DNA from: Petaurus breviceps papuanus
Taxonomy: Eukaryota; Chordata; Mammalia; Diprotodontia; Petauridae
Reading direction: 5' to 3'
NCBI GenBank assembly: GCA_028583685.1
Contig: JAMXIF010001253.1
Coordinates: 73,901,461 to 73,965,460, forward strand
DNA length: 64,000 bases
The notes under the pieces were generated by a model, which searched no databases, was not told the origin of the DNA, and was given only the letters and a program-made list of their open reading frames with translations. Position numbers and translations under genes: made by a program. Positions 44,126 through 54,694 of the stretch are shown in pieces. Position 1 is the first letter of the stretch. Each line of letters starts with the position of its first letter.

Positions 44126-44312
44126 TAGAGGTTCTTAACCTTTTATGTGTCACTGGTCCCTTTGGAAGTCTGTGAACCCTAAAGACTCCTCAGAATAATG
44201 TCATTAGATGCATAAAATGAAATACGTAGGATTGCACAGAGGAAAAGATTATATGGGGATAGTTATCAAAATAGTTTTTCAAAGTTCGTGTACCCCAACT
44301 TAATAACCCCTC
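44126..44312. mobile_element. hAT MITE (Charlie-like)
   Basis: Left TAGAGGTTCTTAACCTTTTA and right CAACTTAATAACCCCTC are inverted, with CTCAGAATAATGTCATTAGA and TGCATAAAATGAAATACGTA inside, as in an old mammalian hAT MITE. Confidence 0.7.
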
Positions 44313-45035
44313 TTTTCATGCAAGTGTCCAAATCTAAATTTGCAAATTCAACTGTGTCCCACAACCATACTGGAGCGACTGACAAGCACCACCTGCTGGA
44401 GGAAATGGGCAGGATCCCTGAGAGATTTGAAGGTCCCTGACCTGGTTATGTTAATATCAGGTACCTAATGCCAGATGTCTTGTTTCCTTCAGCTTCCGTT
44501 GTACCACACGTTATTTAAACTATTCTACTTTTCCCTCATCCTAATCAATGATGACTCCATCTCTTGCCTCAGGGTGCCTATGGGATGGAACATTTCAATT
44601 CTGTTAATTGAAAGGACTTTAATTTTGACAGGGAACCTCACGTTAGCAGAATTCAGATCATGGGAAGGTTCTGGCCAGTATCTGGTATTTTAAGCCATGT
44701 GTGGATTGACTTAAATATGACTAGTCATTCAAAATTTGGTAAAGTGCCTTGAGCTAGTTAGCAGAAAAGTGCTAAGAAAATACTAAATAATTGCAGTAGA
44801 AGCGCTAATGATGTGATTCATTAGGGTAATGTACACCTTTTGTGCATCACGAATTATCAGAGCATGTTGGGAATTCTCTCTGCTGAAAGAGCTGCAGTAG
44901 AAGGGTTGGGCTCGGTATAATTAGAGCAGCTTTGTCCTCTCATTTCTTGTGCTGGTTTTTTCTATGACCAGTAAAGCAGGCATGTTACGTCTGGTCACTG
45001 TTTTGATCTCTGTGATTTGCTGTCCTTATACATAC
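44313..45035. other. Repeat-free block
   Basis: No repeat or gene recognised. 44790-44870 (AGCGCTAATGATGTGATTCA) looks like unique, possibly constrained DNA. Confidence 0.35.
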
Positions 45036-45222
45036 AGGGCAGTTAGATGGTTCAGTCGATAGAGTGCTGAGCTTGAAGTCAAGAAGACCTGAGTTCAAAT
45101 CTGGCCTCAGACTCTTACTAGCTGTGTGGCCCTGGGTAAGTCACTTAACCTTTGTTTCTTTTATTCCGCTGGAGAAGAAAATGATAAACCACTCCAGTAT
45201 CTTTGCCAAGAAAACCTCATGG
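45036..45222 (+). mobile_element. RTE-tailed tRNA SINE, 3' truncated
   Basis: AGGGCAGTTAGATGGTTCAG, GAGTTCAAATCTGGCCTCAG, GGGTAAGTCACTTAACCTTT, ACCACTCCAGTATCTTTGCC. Stops before the usual end of the RTE tail. Confidence 0.85.
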
Positions 45223-45336
45223 ACAGCTTTCATATTGCTCATATTCCTTCATTTTTATGGTATGATTTTCCAAGGGTTGATTTTGCTTAAACAATCTTTT
45301 TCTCAGCACCATTGGATTCTTCAGATAGGAGGTGGC

Positions 45337-46549
45337 TGTAATGTAATGCCAAGGAAAGGCAACTTCCCAGGTTCGAAATACCAGCATAGGTGCTCTCTAT
45401 TTTATTCAGTAACAAACCCAGAACAGAGAAGATCAAAACATGACATCATTCAAAATACAGTATTTACTAAGTATGATTAAATAATCTCCAAATACTACCC
45501 CACCCCAGGACCTTCCAATCATTCAATCAATTACAAAGTCTCTGTTCTAAATACTTCTCCATCCCTAGGCTATACCTTAATTAAGTCCACCACAAAGCCC
45601 CTCTTCTCAAATGGATATTAGTTTCCAAACATAAGTAAAATACATTCATTTGCTCAACCATAGAACACAAAAAGGTCAAAAGTTCCCCACCCCTGGATCA
45701 CAATTGAATCTACCCCAGAGTTACATCAAGTTTAAACACAGCACTTAATACCCAAATGGAGGTCTTTTCTTCATCTTGACACGAGGCAAGTTCTCAGCAA
45801 TCTTAGTTCCTGGAGAGACAAGGCTTAGCAAGGCCATAAGATACATTGCCAGTCCCTTCATGAATTTATCCTCTGTCTGTAGAACAGCCCTAGAACTCCT
45901 GAACACATTAGCAAAGCCCTCTCCCAGGATTTCTGTAAAGATACAACAAGAAAATCCTTCTTCAGGGCTTCTGAACCAACAGAAAGGCTCCCAGACCCCT
46001 GCAACAACAGTACTGTCCCTCACCAGTGGACAGTATTCATTCTGTCTGCAGGACAGTCTCCAGACCCCTGCAACAACAGTACTGTCCCTCACCAGTGGAC
46101 AGTATTCACTCTCTGTCTGCAGGACAGTCTCAGGCCTTCTTAACCAAATGCCAGGTTCCAGGACTTCTTCAACAGGACAGTCTTTCACCAGTGGACAAAT
46201 CTGGCAAAATAACATCAAAACAGACAGACAAAGTACCAGCAAAACAGCCATGTCTCCTCAGTCCTTGGCAGCTCAGGGGGCAGGTCTCAAAAGTCCAGGG
46301 CAATTCAAAGCGGCCACCAGCAATCCTCTTAGTCTCTCTCTCTCTCCACGAGGTGCTGCTTCCAAAAAAGATCTTCCGCCTCTCTCTTGTGTCTCCAAAT
46401 CTACGTCACCAGCTCCTCCCACTTCAGGACTTTCTTTTCACATCAACAAGCCCATCCCACAGGTGGGATTAACAAACTCTGGGTTTTAATACAATCAATT
46501 TGAAAACCAAGCCAATACAGGGGAATCTTTAATTGCCATTACTATCACA
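45337..46549 (-). mobile_element. Solo LTR of an endogenous retrovirus, 1.2 kb (fossil)
   Basis: TG...CA ends and matching 5-bp duplications GTGGC at 45332-45336 and 46550-46554 bound it. On the minus strand it begins TGTGATAGTAATGGCAATTA and carries AATAAA near 45398, shortly before its 3' end. It holds tandem repeats of about 70 bp (45992-46200). No internal viral part is present, consistent with recombination between two LTRs. Intact-looking flanks suggest moderate age. Open frames on the plus strand (45776-46489) oppose the LTR and look incidental. Confidence 0.75.
45992..46200. repeat. About 70-bp tandem repeats within the LTR
   Basis: Units begin CAGACCCCTGCAACAACAGT at 45992 and 46061 (69-bp step), with a more diverged unit from 46131. 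Each carries CACCAGTGGACA. LTR U3 repeats often act as enhancers. Confidence 0.85.
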
Positions 46550-46802
46550 GTGGCATAGACAAAGAAGGGTCCATGATTCCTTCATTATGGGCATTTCCAA
46601 GGGGCATTCTGGTAAATGTTTAGCAGCTGGTTCTCTTTAGTATAAATGACACTCTTTATCTATTCGTATCATTTTCTCATTACGTTTCCAAGTCTAGACA
46701 ACCAATAAAGCAACAAATCAAGCCTTGATGTGTAGAACCTGCCAACTTCCAAGATGCATATGCTCTCCCTGAAAACTGAGTTGGTTTCAGCATGCCCCTG
46801 TA

Positions 46803-46833
<31 letters not shown>

Positions 46834-46840
46834 CCTCTCT
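46803..46840. repeat. (CT)n microsatellite
   Basis: About 19 CT units with small interruptions. Confidence 0.9.
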
Positions 46841-46889
46841 AACCTGACTGACTTAGCCGGTAAGACCTAGAGAGCTGCTGGAGATGATT

Positions 46890-46985
46890 AGAGGATAAGT
46901 AACATAAGTCAGCCACCTAGTAAATTTAAATATTGGATATGAACCCAACTCCTGACACTGAGCTCAGTACTCTACCAAGGGGCAT
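46890..46985 (-). mobile_element. MIR relic (weak)
   Basis: ATGAACCCAACTCCTGACAC and CAGTACTCTACCAAGGG in antisense MIR order. Confidence 0.4.
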
Positions 46986-46994
46986 TATATCACA

Positions 46995-47205
46995 TTGTCA
47001 GAGGTGACAATATGATGTAGTGGACACACTGCTAGATCCAGGATCAGGATATCCCCGTTCAAATCTCAGCTTAGTCGCAGATTTCTTTTATGAGATTGAT
47101 CAAGTTACTCTCTTGATGAGGGCCTTGGTTTTCTCATCTGTAAAATGAGAGAATTGGACTAGATGATCTTCCAGGTCCCTTTTGAGTTCCTTCATTCTGT
47201 GACTT
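46995..47205 (+). mobile_element. THER1/MIR CORE-SINE
   Basis: GATGTAGTGGACACACTGCT, GTTCAAATCTCAGCTTAGTC, TCATCTGTAAAATGAGAGAA, TGGACTAGATGATCTTCCAG. Confidence 0.8.
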
Positions 47206-47224
47206 AGAATGCTATAACCTGATC

Positions 47225-47400
47225 TAAACTTCTAAATCTGTCACTTACTAGCATTCCACTTAATTTCTCTGTGCTTTACTTTCTGCATCTGGAAAATGAG
47301 TATAAAATAATTCATGCTATCTATGTCTAAGGATCAAGTTAAAAATATACTTAAGGTAACAATGTAAATGTCCTTTGTAAACATAAGCTGACAACATTAT
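47225..47400 (+). mobile_element. MIR CORE-SINE
   Basis: TGTCACTTACTAGCATTCCA, TTCTGCATCTGGAAAATGAG, TCCTTTGTAAACATAAGC. Confidence 0.65.
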
Positions 47401-48060
47401 TTGTGGATTCCCTCAAGGTTCCCAAATTTACCCACTACTAAAAAAATTCTATTCTAGAAAAACATAAAGTAGGCCCTGTCCTGAGGACGATTTTTGTTTT
47501 GGAATAATGGGATACTAGAGTCTATCCTTTTGGGTATGGGAAATTGATATTATAAAGAGAATTTTTAAAGCAAGGAAAGACCACAACATGTTGGGTGGAC
47601 CTCCTGTGGTAAACTTATGGTAGGCCACAGAAAAAAGTGGCTAGCAAAGATGGTTGTGATCAGTGTCTCTGGATGGAATATCCCATTTGCTGAAATCACA
47701 GATCTATTTTATTATTTGATCTCTCTAATTATGAACCTGGTTTCTACTAAACTGATCCTCAAGGGACATGAACCATTATTCAGCAATCTTAAGGCCAGAA
47801 TGCTGGGCAACTTAAGCAATGGAAAATTGGTAACAGTCATAAGTCAGAAGAGGAGGCCTCTAATCCAACTGGGCTGTGGGGCTTCACTGGCAGAAAGAAA
47901 AAAGTGGGGCCAGAGGTTGGACTGACCCAATATCTCAAATGGCGGAAATAATTCTTTCTTAAGTATACTCCCCTCCCCCCCTTTATATACAATGAAGTTC
48001 TTGTAAATTGGTTCATGAAATAGCTAGAGAAGACAATTGAGAGTTGAACCAATGATAAAA
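47401..48060. other. Unassigned DNA
   Basis: A 102-codon frame at 47617-47925 has no recognisable domain and atypical composition; I treat it as chance. Confidence 0.35.
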
Positions 48061-48062
48061 TA

Positions 48063-48468
48063 CCGTGTTTCCCCGATAATAAGACCTATCCCGAAAATAA
48101 GCCCTCCCCTTACTGTGTAAGATTCTTCTAAAATAAGCCCTCCCCCGAAAATAAGCCCTATTGAGATTGCTACTGTAGTGAAGGTGATCCCCTGCGCTAC
48201 ACTCTACATTATGGTACCCTCTGTATGCACCATCCTCCCCTCTGGGTGAAACGCTGCATCCAATCAGAGCTGCAGCAGTGAGCGCGTCATCCTGTTCTTT
48301 ATTGAATTCATTATTGAATAAAGGTACATTTTTTTGTTCACATTTACCTGTTTATTAAAATTGCTGTCAATGTTCATTAAAATAAGCCCTCCCCTGAAAA
48401 TAAGCCCTCTGGTGTTTTTCTGTCCAAAAAAATTAATAAGACAGTGTCTTATTATCGGGGAAACACGG
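48063..48468. mobile_element. Tc1/mariner-type MITE with perfect ends
   Basis: 406 bp with 23-bp perfect terminal inverted repeats starting CCGTGTTTCCCCGATAA, flanked by TA on each side (48061, 48469), the Tc1/mariner target. No transposase. Inside, AAATAAGCCCTCCCC-type words recur about five times, near both ends. Perfect termini imply recent movement relative to the other relics. A member of another family with a TA target is possible. Confidence 0.85.
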
Positions 48469-48470
48469 TA

Positions 48471-49015
48471 CCCTTAAATTTATCTTAAGATGGATATGAC
48501 TGTGGTGCATTTTGTGAGGGACATGAAATCAGTCAAGTTTACTCTGTAGCAGTTTCAGAAGGTATTTTTGGACCTGTGGGTCTAGGATGCATCAGAAAAC
48601 TTCTAATGGAATTAAATATATAACAGCAGGTGTGGAGTGGGTACTCACTGATTAAATTTCTGTGACTTAACTGAAAATCCCAAGTTCACTGGGCACCTTA
48701 CTTCTCCCTAGTGTTTATTAGTCACCCTGTAAAAGTTGTATTTGCTTGTTTAACTTAATTTCCAGGTGCATATTTTCAAAGTCCCATTACAGTCAAAAAT
48801 ATTTTACAAAATTTGAATATACTTAATCAGTGGTGAAATGAACCAATGAGAGAACTTTTTGAGTCTAGACAGAAAACTTCTGAGAAGAGGTTGGCATGCA
48901 GTCTATTAGTTTTGAAGCTTCAGATCAGACAGATTTATGGTACCACTATAATATCTTAGAACTTGAATTGTCTGACCATGTTAAATATCTTGTCTTTATA
49001 GAAGTTTCTATTTTA
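48471..49015. other. Unassigned DNA
   Basis: Nothing recognised. Confidence 0.4.
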
Positions 49016-49019
49016 GAGA

Positions 49020-49185
49020 GTGTTGTTTGAGGCTCAGGGAGGTTAAGTATCTAAGAAAAGATTTGAATTCAGTTTTTCAAAAGCCCAACACTTTATTCAC
49101 TGTTCAACCTTGCCTCTCATACCTTACTCATTCGTTCATTTGTTTATTTGTTCATTTATTCATTCATTGAATCATTGAGCTTCCA
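49020..49185 (-). mobile_element. MIR piece then a (TCAT)-rich run
   Basis: CTCAGGGAGGTTAAGTATCT and GATTTGAATTCAGTTTTTC in antisense; 49125-49185 is TTCATT-rich. Confidence 0.55.
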
Positions 49186-49425
49186 GGGGTTCAACAAAGA
49201 AGTAGACAGAGAGAAGAATAAACAATCAATTGGCAGATAAATCAATCTATGACAAAGTTACCATTTCATCATAAGTCAAGTGACAGAAGGTTTTCAAGAC
49301 CTTTTAGGGAGAACAAAAAAAAGTCTTACAGTATAGAGTTAGATAGAAAGTGAAAAATCCTTCCACTCTACCCACCCCCATCAAAGCTCTATGCAAAGTT
49401 TTAATAATGCTCTGAGAGAAATTAT

Positions 49426-49435
49426 CTATCTATCG

Positions 49436-49480
<45 letters not shown>

Positions 49481-49483
49481 CCT
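49426..49483. repeat. (ATCT)n microsatellite
   Basis: About 14 ATCT units with one ATCG, adjoining a SINE. Confidence 0.95.
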
Positions 49484-49665
49484 CTCTGGCTTAAGACATT
49501 TAATAGCTGTGTGACCCTGAGCAAGTCACCTAATACTGATTGCCTCAGTTTCCTCATCTGTAAAATGAGCTGGAGAAGGAAATGGCAAATCACTCTGGTA
49601 TCTTTGCCAAGAAAACTCCAAATGGGATCACAATGATTGGGACATGACCGAAATGACTGAGAAAA
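49484..49665 (+). mobile_element. RTE-tailed tRNA SINE, 5' part missing
   Basis: TTTAATAGCTGTGTGACCCT, TCATCTGTAAAATGAGCTGG, CCAAGAAAACTCCAAATGGG, GACATGACCGAAATGACTGA. The head is replaced by the ATCT repeat. Confidence 0.85.
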
Positions 49666-50829
49666 AAATATTTAAATGTGTTATTTATATTTAATATAAA
49701 TATTATTTGCTAAATAATACATATATTACATTATATATACATGCAAATAAATAAATACCACTTGATGCCCAAAGTGGGACATAAGATTGACTTAGAGCAG
49801 GCCTGCACAACCTGCAGCCCACCAAAGTGAATGAGAAATGAGTGAGAAGCTGGCCTATGAAAAATGTAGAGGATGGTTTCCTCTATATTGCCAGAATGTT
49901 CATCAATACTGAAAAAATATATGGGGAATTGTCTGATTTCTTTAAAAAACAGGAAATGTTCTAAAGATATTTATTTAAGACAAAACCATAACCATCTATA
50001 AATTGAAATTCATTGTACTTAGTCCCTAGAAAGGGTGGGGCCACACTTGGTACCAGAGAGGAAGTCAAACTAAATAGTCTTCTCTGCTTTTGTGGTTGAA
50101 ATTATGAATATATTCCACACAAAATAAAGTAATTTTGATGTACTCTGTCCCACTGACTCATGCCTTTTAGATTCTTAGAAAGGCTTGGCTTTGGGTAAGA
50201 GCACCACACATGAATACACCACAAAACAGAAACCTTAGCACTGTTCTGACTTTTTTGATTGTTGTTTTAAAGATCTGTGTTTGCAAATTCAGCAACAGTT
50301 AGACTACTATTTCCTCTTAGGTATTTTTCTTGCAATTAGGCTATGCCTTGGTTATGGTTACATTCTCCAAATAGTCAGGCTTCAGACACAGGCAAATCTA
50401 ACACAGAGAGATTAGCACGCTTTCTCACTCATTAACTAAAAAATCAAACTATAATTCTAGCAAAATACATAAATAAAATACTAGTAAATCATGAACATTA
50501 AAAAACTTAATCAAAAAGTAACAGTTTAAAGAAATAGCCCTGTAATATACTTTGGTATAATGCTATTATCAGTCTCTGTTTCATTTAATCCTTGTTTCAT
50601 TTCTAGACTTGCTTAACTCTGAAGTGTTATCTTGGAATCAGACCCCTCCTTAAATGACTAAAAGGTTTCGTACAATCTGGATATCAGAAATCTTTCTAGT
50701 CTAATAGTTTGTCTTCAACTTTCCAACTGATTTTCTCTTTTTTTCCATCTTAGCCCCAAGCAGACTACCTCCCCCTGCTAAAACAACAGAATTGATTAAA
50801 GGGAAAATCTTCCTATCTCTAGATTTTCC
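49666..50829. other. Unassigned DNA, possible hAT end at 49801
   Basis: CAGGCCTGCACAACCTGCAG at 49799 looks like a hAT terminus, but I find no matching right end. The rest shows nothing. Confidence 0.35.
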
Positions 50830-50935
50830 TTTAAAATAATAATGATAGAGTGCTAGGCACTATGCTAAGTACTTTACGAATATGATTTCATCTGATCACC
50901 ACAGCAACCCTTTATCCTATACGTCACTATAATTT
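50830..50935 (-). mobile_element. MIR CORE-SINE 3' part
   Basis: GTGCTAGGCACTATGCTAAG, TTCATCTGATCACCACAGCA. Confidence 0.75.
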
Positions 50936-50939
50936 TTAA

Positions 50940-51017
50940 CTTCCTAAAATGCCATTTTGATTGTGTCTCTTCAGGGCATAAAAGTCTCCAGTGACTCTCC
51001 ATTGCCTAAAAAATGCA
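50940..51017 (+). mobile_element. L2 LINE fragment
   Basis: AAAAGTCTCCAGTGACTCTC then CATTGCCTAAAAAATGC resembles the L2 3' region. Confidence 0.5.
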
Positions 51018-51260
51018 CTTGAAATTCTCAAAAAAAAAATGTGGAAATACTTTTTGCTAAAATCTAGGTAAACTATATTTATAACATTCCTCCTATCTAT
51101 TAGTTTAGTTTCTGGCCAAAAAAAGGAAATGAGGTTAATTTGGCATGGCCTGTTCTTGATTAAGTCATGCTGATGCTTTGAGATTGCCACTTCCTTTTCT
51201 AAATGTTTGCCTACCATATATTTAACTATCTGTTCTAGAATATACCAGGGAATCAAAGTG
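51018..51260 (+). repeat. Inverted duplication arm A
   Basis: From CTTGAAATTCTC to AATCAAAGTG. Its reverse complement matches 53267-53508 with about 10 differences, near 96%. CR1/L3 similarity continues beyond 51260 on this side, so arm A is probably the original. Confidence 0.9.
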
Positions 51261-51545
51261 AAGCTCACTGGCCTAGAGTTTGCAGATTCTGTTCTCTTCC
51301 TTTCCTTTGGAAAATGGGGCAACATTTGCCCTTCTCCAATTTTGTGGTATCTCTCCCATTTTCCATTTCCTTTCCAATATCACTGATGGTAACTCAGGAA
51401 TTACATTTGTCAATTCTTTTGGGATCTGAGGATGTCATTTATCTGGGCCAGGGGACTTGAATTCATCAAAGCCAACTACGTGTTCTCTTTCTATCTCCTT
51501 ACTTATCTTAGACATCAGCTTCTTGCTAGTCATTGAATGTAGCCC
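51018..51545 (-). mobile_element. CR1/L3 LINE reverse transcriptase relic
   Basis: Minus strand encodes PVSFTLIPWYILEQIVKYMV and NVINIVYLDFSKKYF, close to CR1 (PVSLTSVPGKILEQI, VYLDFSKAFD). Consistent antisense words include GGCCAGGGGACTTGAATTCA. Its first 243 bp recur inverted at 53267. Confidence 0.8.
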
Positions 51546-51819
51546 TATTTTTATGATACACTTACATCAGTTCCCCATTACCTAGCATGGTTTTCATCTT
51601 TAGTAGATTTCTTTTTAAAATATAAATTGGTTGGTGAGTTAATGGTGCATCCTTATGTACTGGAATTTTTTTTTTAACAATGAAATGTATTCATATCACC
51701 ATGTAAAGGGTTTATTATTGTTAATTTAAAATGAATTAATAAATACATATTTGATATCTTCAAACAAATTTTGCTTTCTACCATTTGAATTCTTTCCTTT
51801 TGTGCCTTCAGAATGTAAT

Positions 51820-52618
51820 AATAATAACAATAATAATAATAGAATTTATAAAGAGCCTATGATTGTAGCAGCAAGCACCCCAAGCGTCCTCAGGGTTTGC
51901 AGCTACCACAGGTTCTTGGATCTGCTTTGTTAAAGGAAAGCAACTCAAAATGGGTTACCAAGCTTACTTTAATCAGTCAGACATATATCGTTTACCTTGT
52001 TCAGGAGAAAAGGTCAGCACCCTGAACCTCAAAGTATACAGGCATAATTATCAAGACAGAAACATCAAATAGACAGATTTCCAAACTGTCCAACCATTAC
52101 ATCCATACCCAGTCAACATCTGGGTTTCCACATTCTGGGTTTTTCAAAGCCGGGGGACTCTCAACAACGGCTTCCCAGAATTCAGATCAAATCACAGAAC
52201 ACTTCTCAAAGTGAGTCCCAAAACAAAGGTACACATCAGGGCTTATATAGCCTTCTCCTGGCTCAGAAAATGTAACAACCTTATTGACTCACTAGCCAAT
52301 CAAGAAGTATCTTCTGAAAAACAAGCCTTCCTCCCCAGGCTTCTGGTGCATTTTAGCCTAGGGGCAGGGAAGATCTTCCAAATTTGCATTCCCATTACAA
52401 TGATGTGATGACAGCCACTGTACTAAGTGCTTCACAAATACTCTTTCATCTGATACTTGCAACAGCCCTGGGAGGAACATGCTATTATGCTCTCCATTTT
52501 ATAGTGGAAGAAATGGAAGCAGATGTTAAATGGCTTGCCGAAGGTCATACAGTAAGTATCTGAGCTGGATTTGAACTCAGGACTTTCTGACTCCAAGTCC
52601 AGTGCTCGATACACTGAA
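51820..52618 (-). mobile_element. THER1/MIR SINE split by an LTR
   Basis: 51820-51858 (AATAATAATAGAATTTATAA) and 52405-52618 (AGTGCTTCACAAATACTCTT, GCCGAAGGTCATACAG, GGATTTGAACTCAGGACTTT) are one antisense SINE, interrupted by the solo LTR. Confidence 0.75.
51864..52399 (-). mobile_element. Solo LTR of an endogenous retrovirus, 536 bp (fossil)
   Basis: Bounded by TGTAGC and ATTACA with perfect 5-bp duplications ATGAT at 51859-51863 and 52400-52404. On the minus strand it starts TGTAATGGGAATGCAAATTT and has a GGCTATATAAGCCC TATA box near 52245 and an ATTAAA word near 51972. No viral interior remains. Intact flanks suggest a younger age than the host SINE. Confidence 0.85.
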
Positions 52619-53224
52619 TTTCATTCTTGAGCATCCCTAATTCCTCCTGGGATGACTTCTCCTGAAGGAATTTTGTTCCTGAGATACTCCTTATCTTTTC
52701 TCTGAACCCACTGAAAACTGTTTTATCCAAATCTCTAGTACATGTCAGAATGTGATTTTCTTTCGTTTATCATGAAAAACTCTAGGATGGAGAGTTTCAC
52801 CCTAAATTTCATGTCATTTCTGTCCCCAAAACCAGTTTTTCCTTCTTAGTGGAAATCTGATCCAGAATGGAATTTCTCCTTATTGGTTCTGTCACCTTTC
52901 AACAGTTGATAGTCTGATAGAAGAAATCATCACTAGACAAATCAAGAAAGTAGTTGAAGTCACGCATCACTGCTCTGTCATGGCTCTACGCCAAGCTTGT
53001 AATCCATTTCCCCAAACTCTGTGCCTGCTTCTTCTCTCTGCCCAGTGGTCTGCAGCCGACTCAAACGACAGCCTCACTCCTATTCTTCTTCTCTTTTTCA
53101 ACCTTCATTCATATCATGCTCCTCGTCTCTGGTTCTTGGATTTGCTCATAGGAATGTATTTTCTTAATGTACATTGTCATCTCTCCTCTTTCTTTTGATA
53201 AAGAGACAAAGTTGACCTCATAGG
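52619..53224. other. Unassigned spacer of the inverted repeat
   Basis: No gene recognised; frames of 60-72 codons overlap in several phases. Confidence 0.35.
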
Positions 53225-53247
53225 CATCCCTTAAACTTTAAGGGATG
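53225..53247. repeat. Perfect short palindrome
   Basis: CATCCCTTAAA, one C, then TTTAAGGGATG: 11-bp arms with a one-base centre, 19 bp before inverted arm B. Confidence 0.9.
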
Positions 53248-53266
53248 AAATTTATGGCTAGATTAT

Positions 53267-53508
53267 CACTCTGATTCCCTGGTATATTCTAGAACAGATA
53301 GTTAAATATATGGTAGGCAAACATTTAGAAAAGGAAGTGGCAATCTCAAAGCAGCAGCATGGCTTAATCAAGAACAGGCCGTGCCAAATTAACCTCATTT
53401 CCTTTTTTTGGTCAGAAACTCATCTAACAGATAGGAGGAATGTTGTAAATATAGTTTACCTAGATTTTAGCAAAAAGTATTTCCACATTTTTTTTTTAGA
53501 ATTTCAAG
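53267..53508 (+). repeat. Inverted duplication arm B (CR1/L3 sense)
   Basis: Plus strand encodes the same CR1 relic (VYLDFSKKYFHIFF) as arm A encodes on the minus strand. CR1 similarity ends at the arm edges, so arm B is probably the inserted duplicate. One base indel lies beside the shared T10 run. Confidence 0.9.
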
Positions 53509-53777
53509 CCTCCAGCTCCATCCTTTTTTCCTTTCTCCAATCTCTTATCTGTTTCACCGATTCATCTTAGTCACCTGATCCATTCATAACCATTTGTTTC
53601 ATTTGCCTTGTATTGCCAGCTACTTACTCTTTATCCTTCTTGAGTCAAACTCTTAAAGTTCTACTCCCAATAATTCTTAATATTTTTTATATCCTTGGTT
53701 GTTTTTTATACTAGTTCTCTTATAACCTAAGAGTAGAATATGGACTGATTCCTTCAGGTCTTGTTCAACCTACCCCA
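53509..53777. other. Unassigned DNA
   Basis: Pyrimidine-rich; nothing recognised. Confidence 0.4.
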
Positions 53778-54022
53778 CTGTAGTAGATGGCACAGTGGAT
53801 AGAGCTTAGGACCTGAAATCAAAAAGACCTGAGTTCAAATTGTGGTCTCAAAGACTTAGCTGAGTCACCCTGGAGAAGTGATGCTTTCTCATTTGTAAAA
53901 TTGAGATAATAACAGCTCCAACCCCCCAGGATTGTTGTTGTGAAAATAAAATGATATAATATTTGTAAGGTACTTTGCAAACCTTGAAAGTGCTATATGA
54001 ATGTTAACTATTATTGTTACTA
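53778..54022 (+). mobile_element. THER1/MIR CORE-SINE, near full length
   Basis: GATGGCACAGTGGATAGAGC, GAGTTCAAATTGTGGTCTCA, CCCAGGATTGTTGTTGTGAA, GCAAACCTTGAAAGTGCTAT. Confidence 0.85.
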
Positions 54023-54694
54023 ATGCTAACTACTGTTAATTTCTGCCAAATTTCTTTTCTCCCAATCTAATCTCTGACCTATTTCATTAAGAAAAATTCC
54101 TCTAAATCACCTGTATGATCTTATTCTCCTTATTTGTCTCAAGTCCTTTTATCTTCTTCCACAGAATTGAGAAGTAGGGCTATAAGGGCACAGATCTTTT
54201 AAGATAATTTTCATTTAACAATAATTTAAATACAGAATCAGTCACAAATTTGCTTTTGATTTTAAAAATTTCTTTCTCAAAGTGTTTATATCACTTCCAA
54301 TGAAGTATAACATTCTTAAAATGAAGTTTCAAACAAAGGTGTTAGGTTCCCACAACATCACACAGCAGTTCAGTGAATGGGTGTTTGGGGAGGGGGGATG
54401 GAGCTAGCAAGGATAAGGGGCATAGGACAAGGGAAAGAGTAAGATGGAAGGCTCATCTGAATGGGAAAAGAAAAAGTGATTTGAATTGAGTTACTATGTG
54501 CAAATATAGTTGCTAAATATAAAGATGTAAAGTTTGTAGTTGATAGTCTTCTGAATGCAACCAGAAAGAATGTTAAGCTACCATCTTCTATCATCCTCTC
54601 TCTTTCCCATCTCTCTTTGTCTCAGTTTTGGCTGGGTAACCAAGTAGGCATATTTTTAGTTTTGATACAGCCAATTGCTCTGTGGGGAAGCTAG
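54023..54694. other. Unassigned DNA
   Basis: Nothing recognised. Confidence 0.4.

Noticed and set aside
45992-46200. CRISPR-like regularly spaced repeats
   Set aside because: Adjacent 70-bp tandem units without spacers, inside an LTR of an animal genome.
45776-46489. 237-codon frame
   Set aside because: Lies inside a bounded LTR on the opposite strand, includes its tandem repeats, and shows no known domain.
47617-47925. 102-codon frame
   Set aside because: No domain, no promoter or splice evidence, overlapping frames on the other strand.
51018-51325. Host protein from the 129-codon minus-strand frame 50936-51325
   Set aside because: It is the CR1/L3 reverse transcriptase relic.
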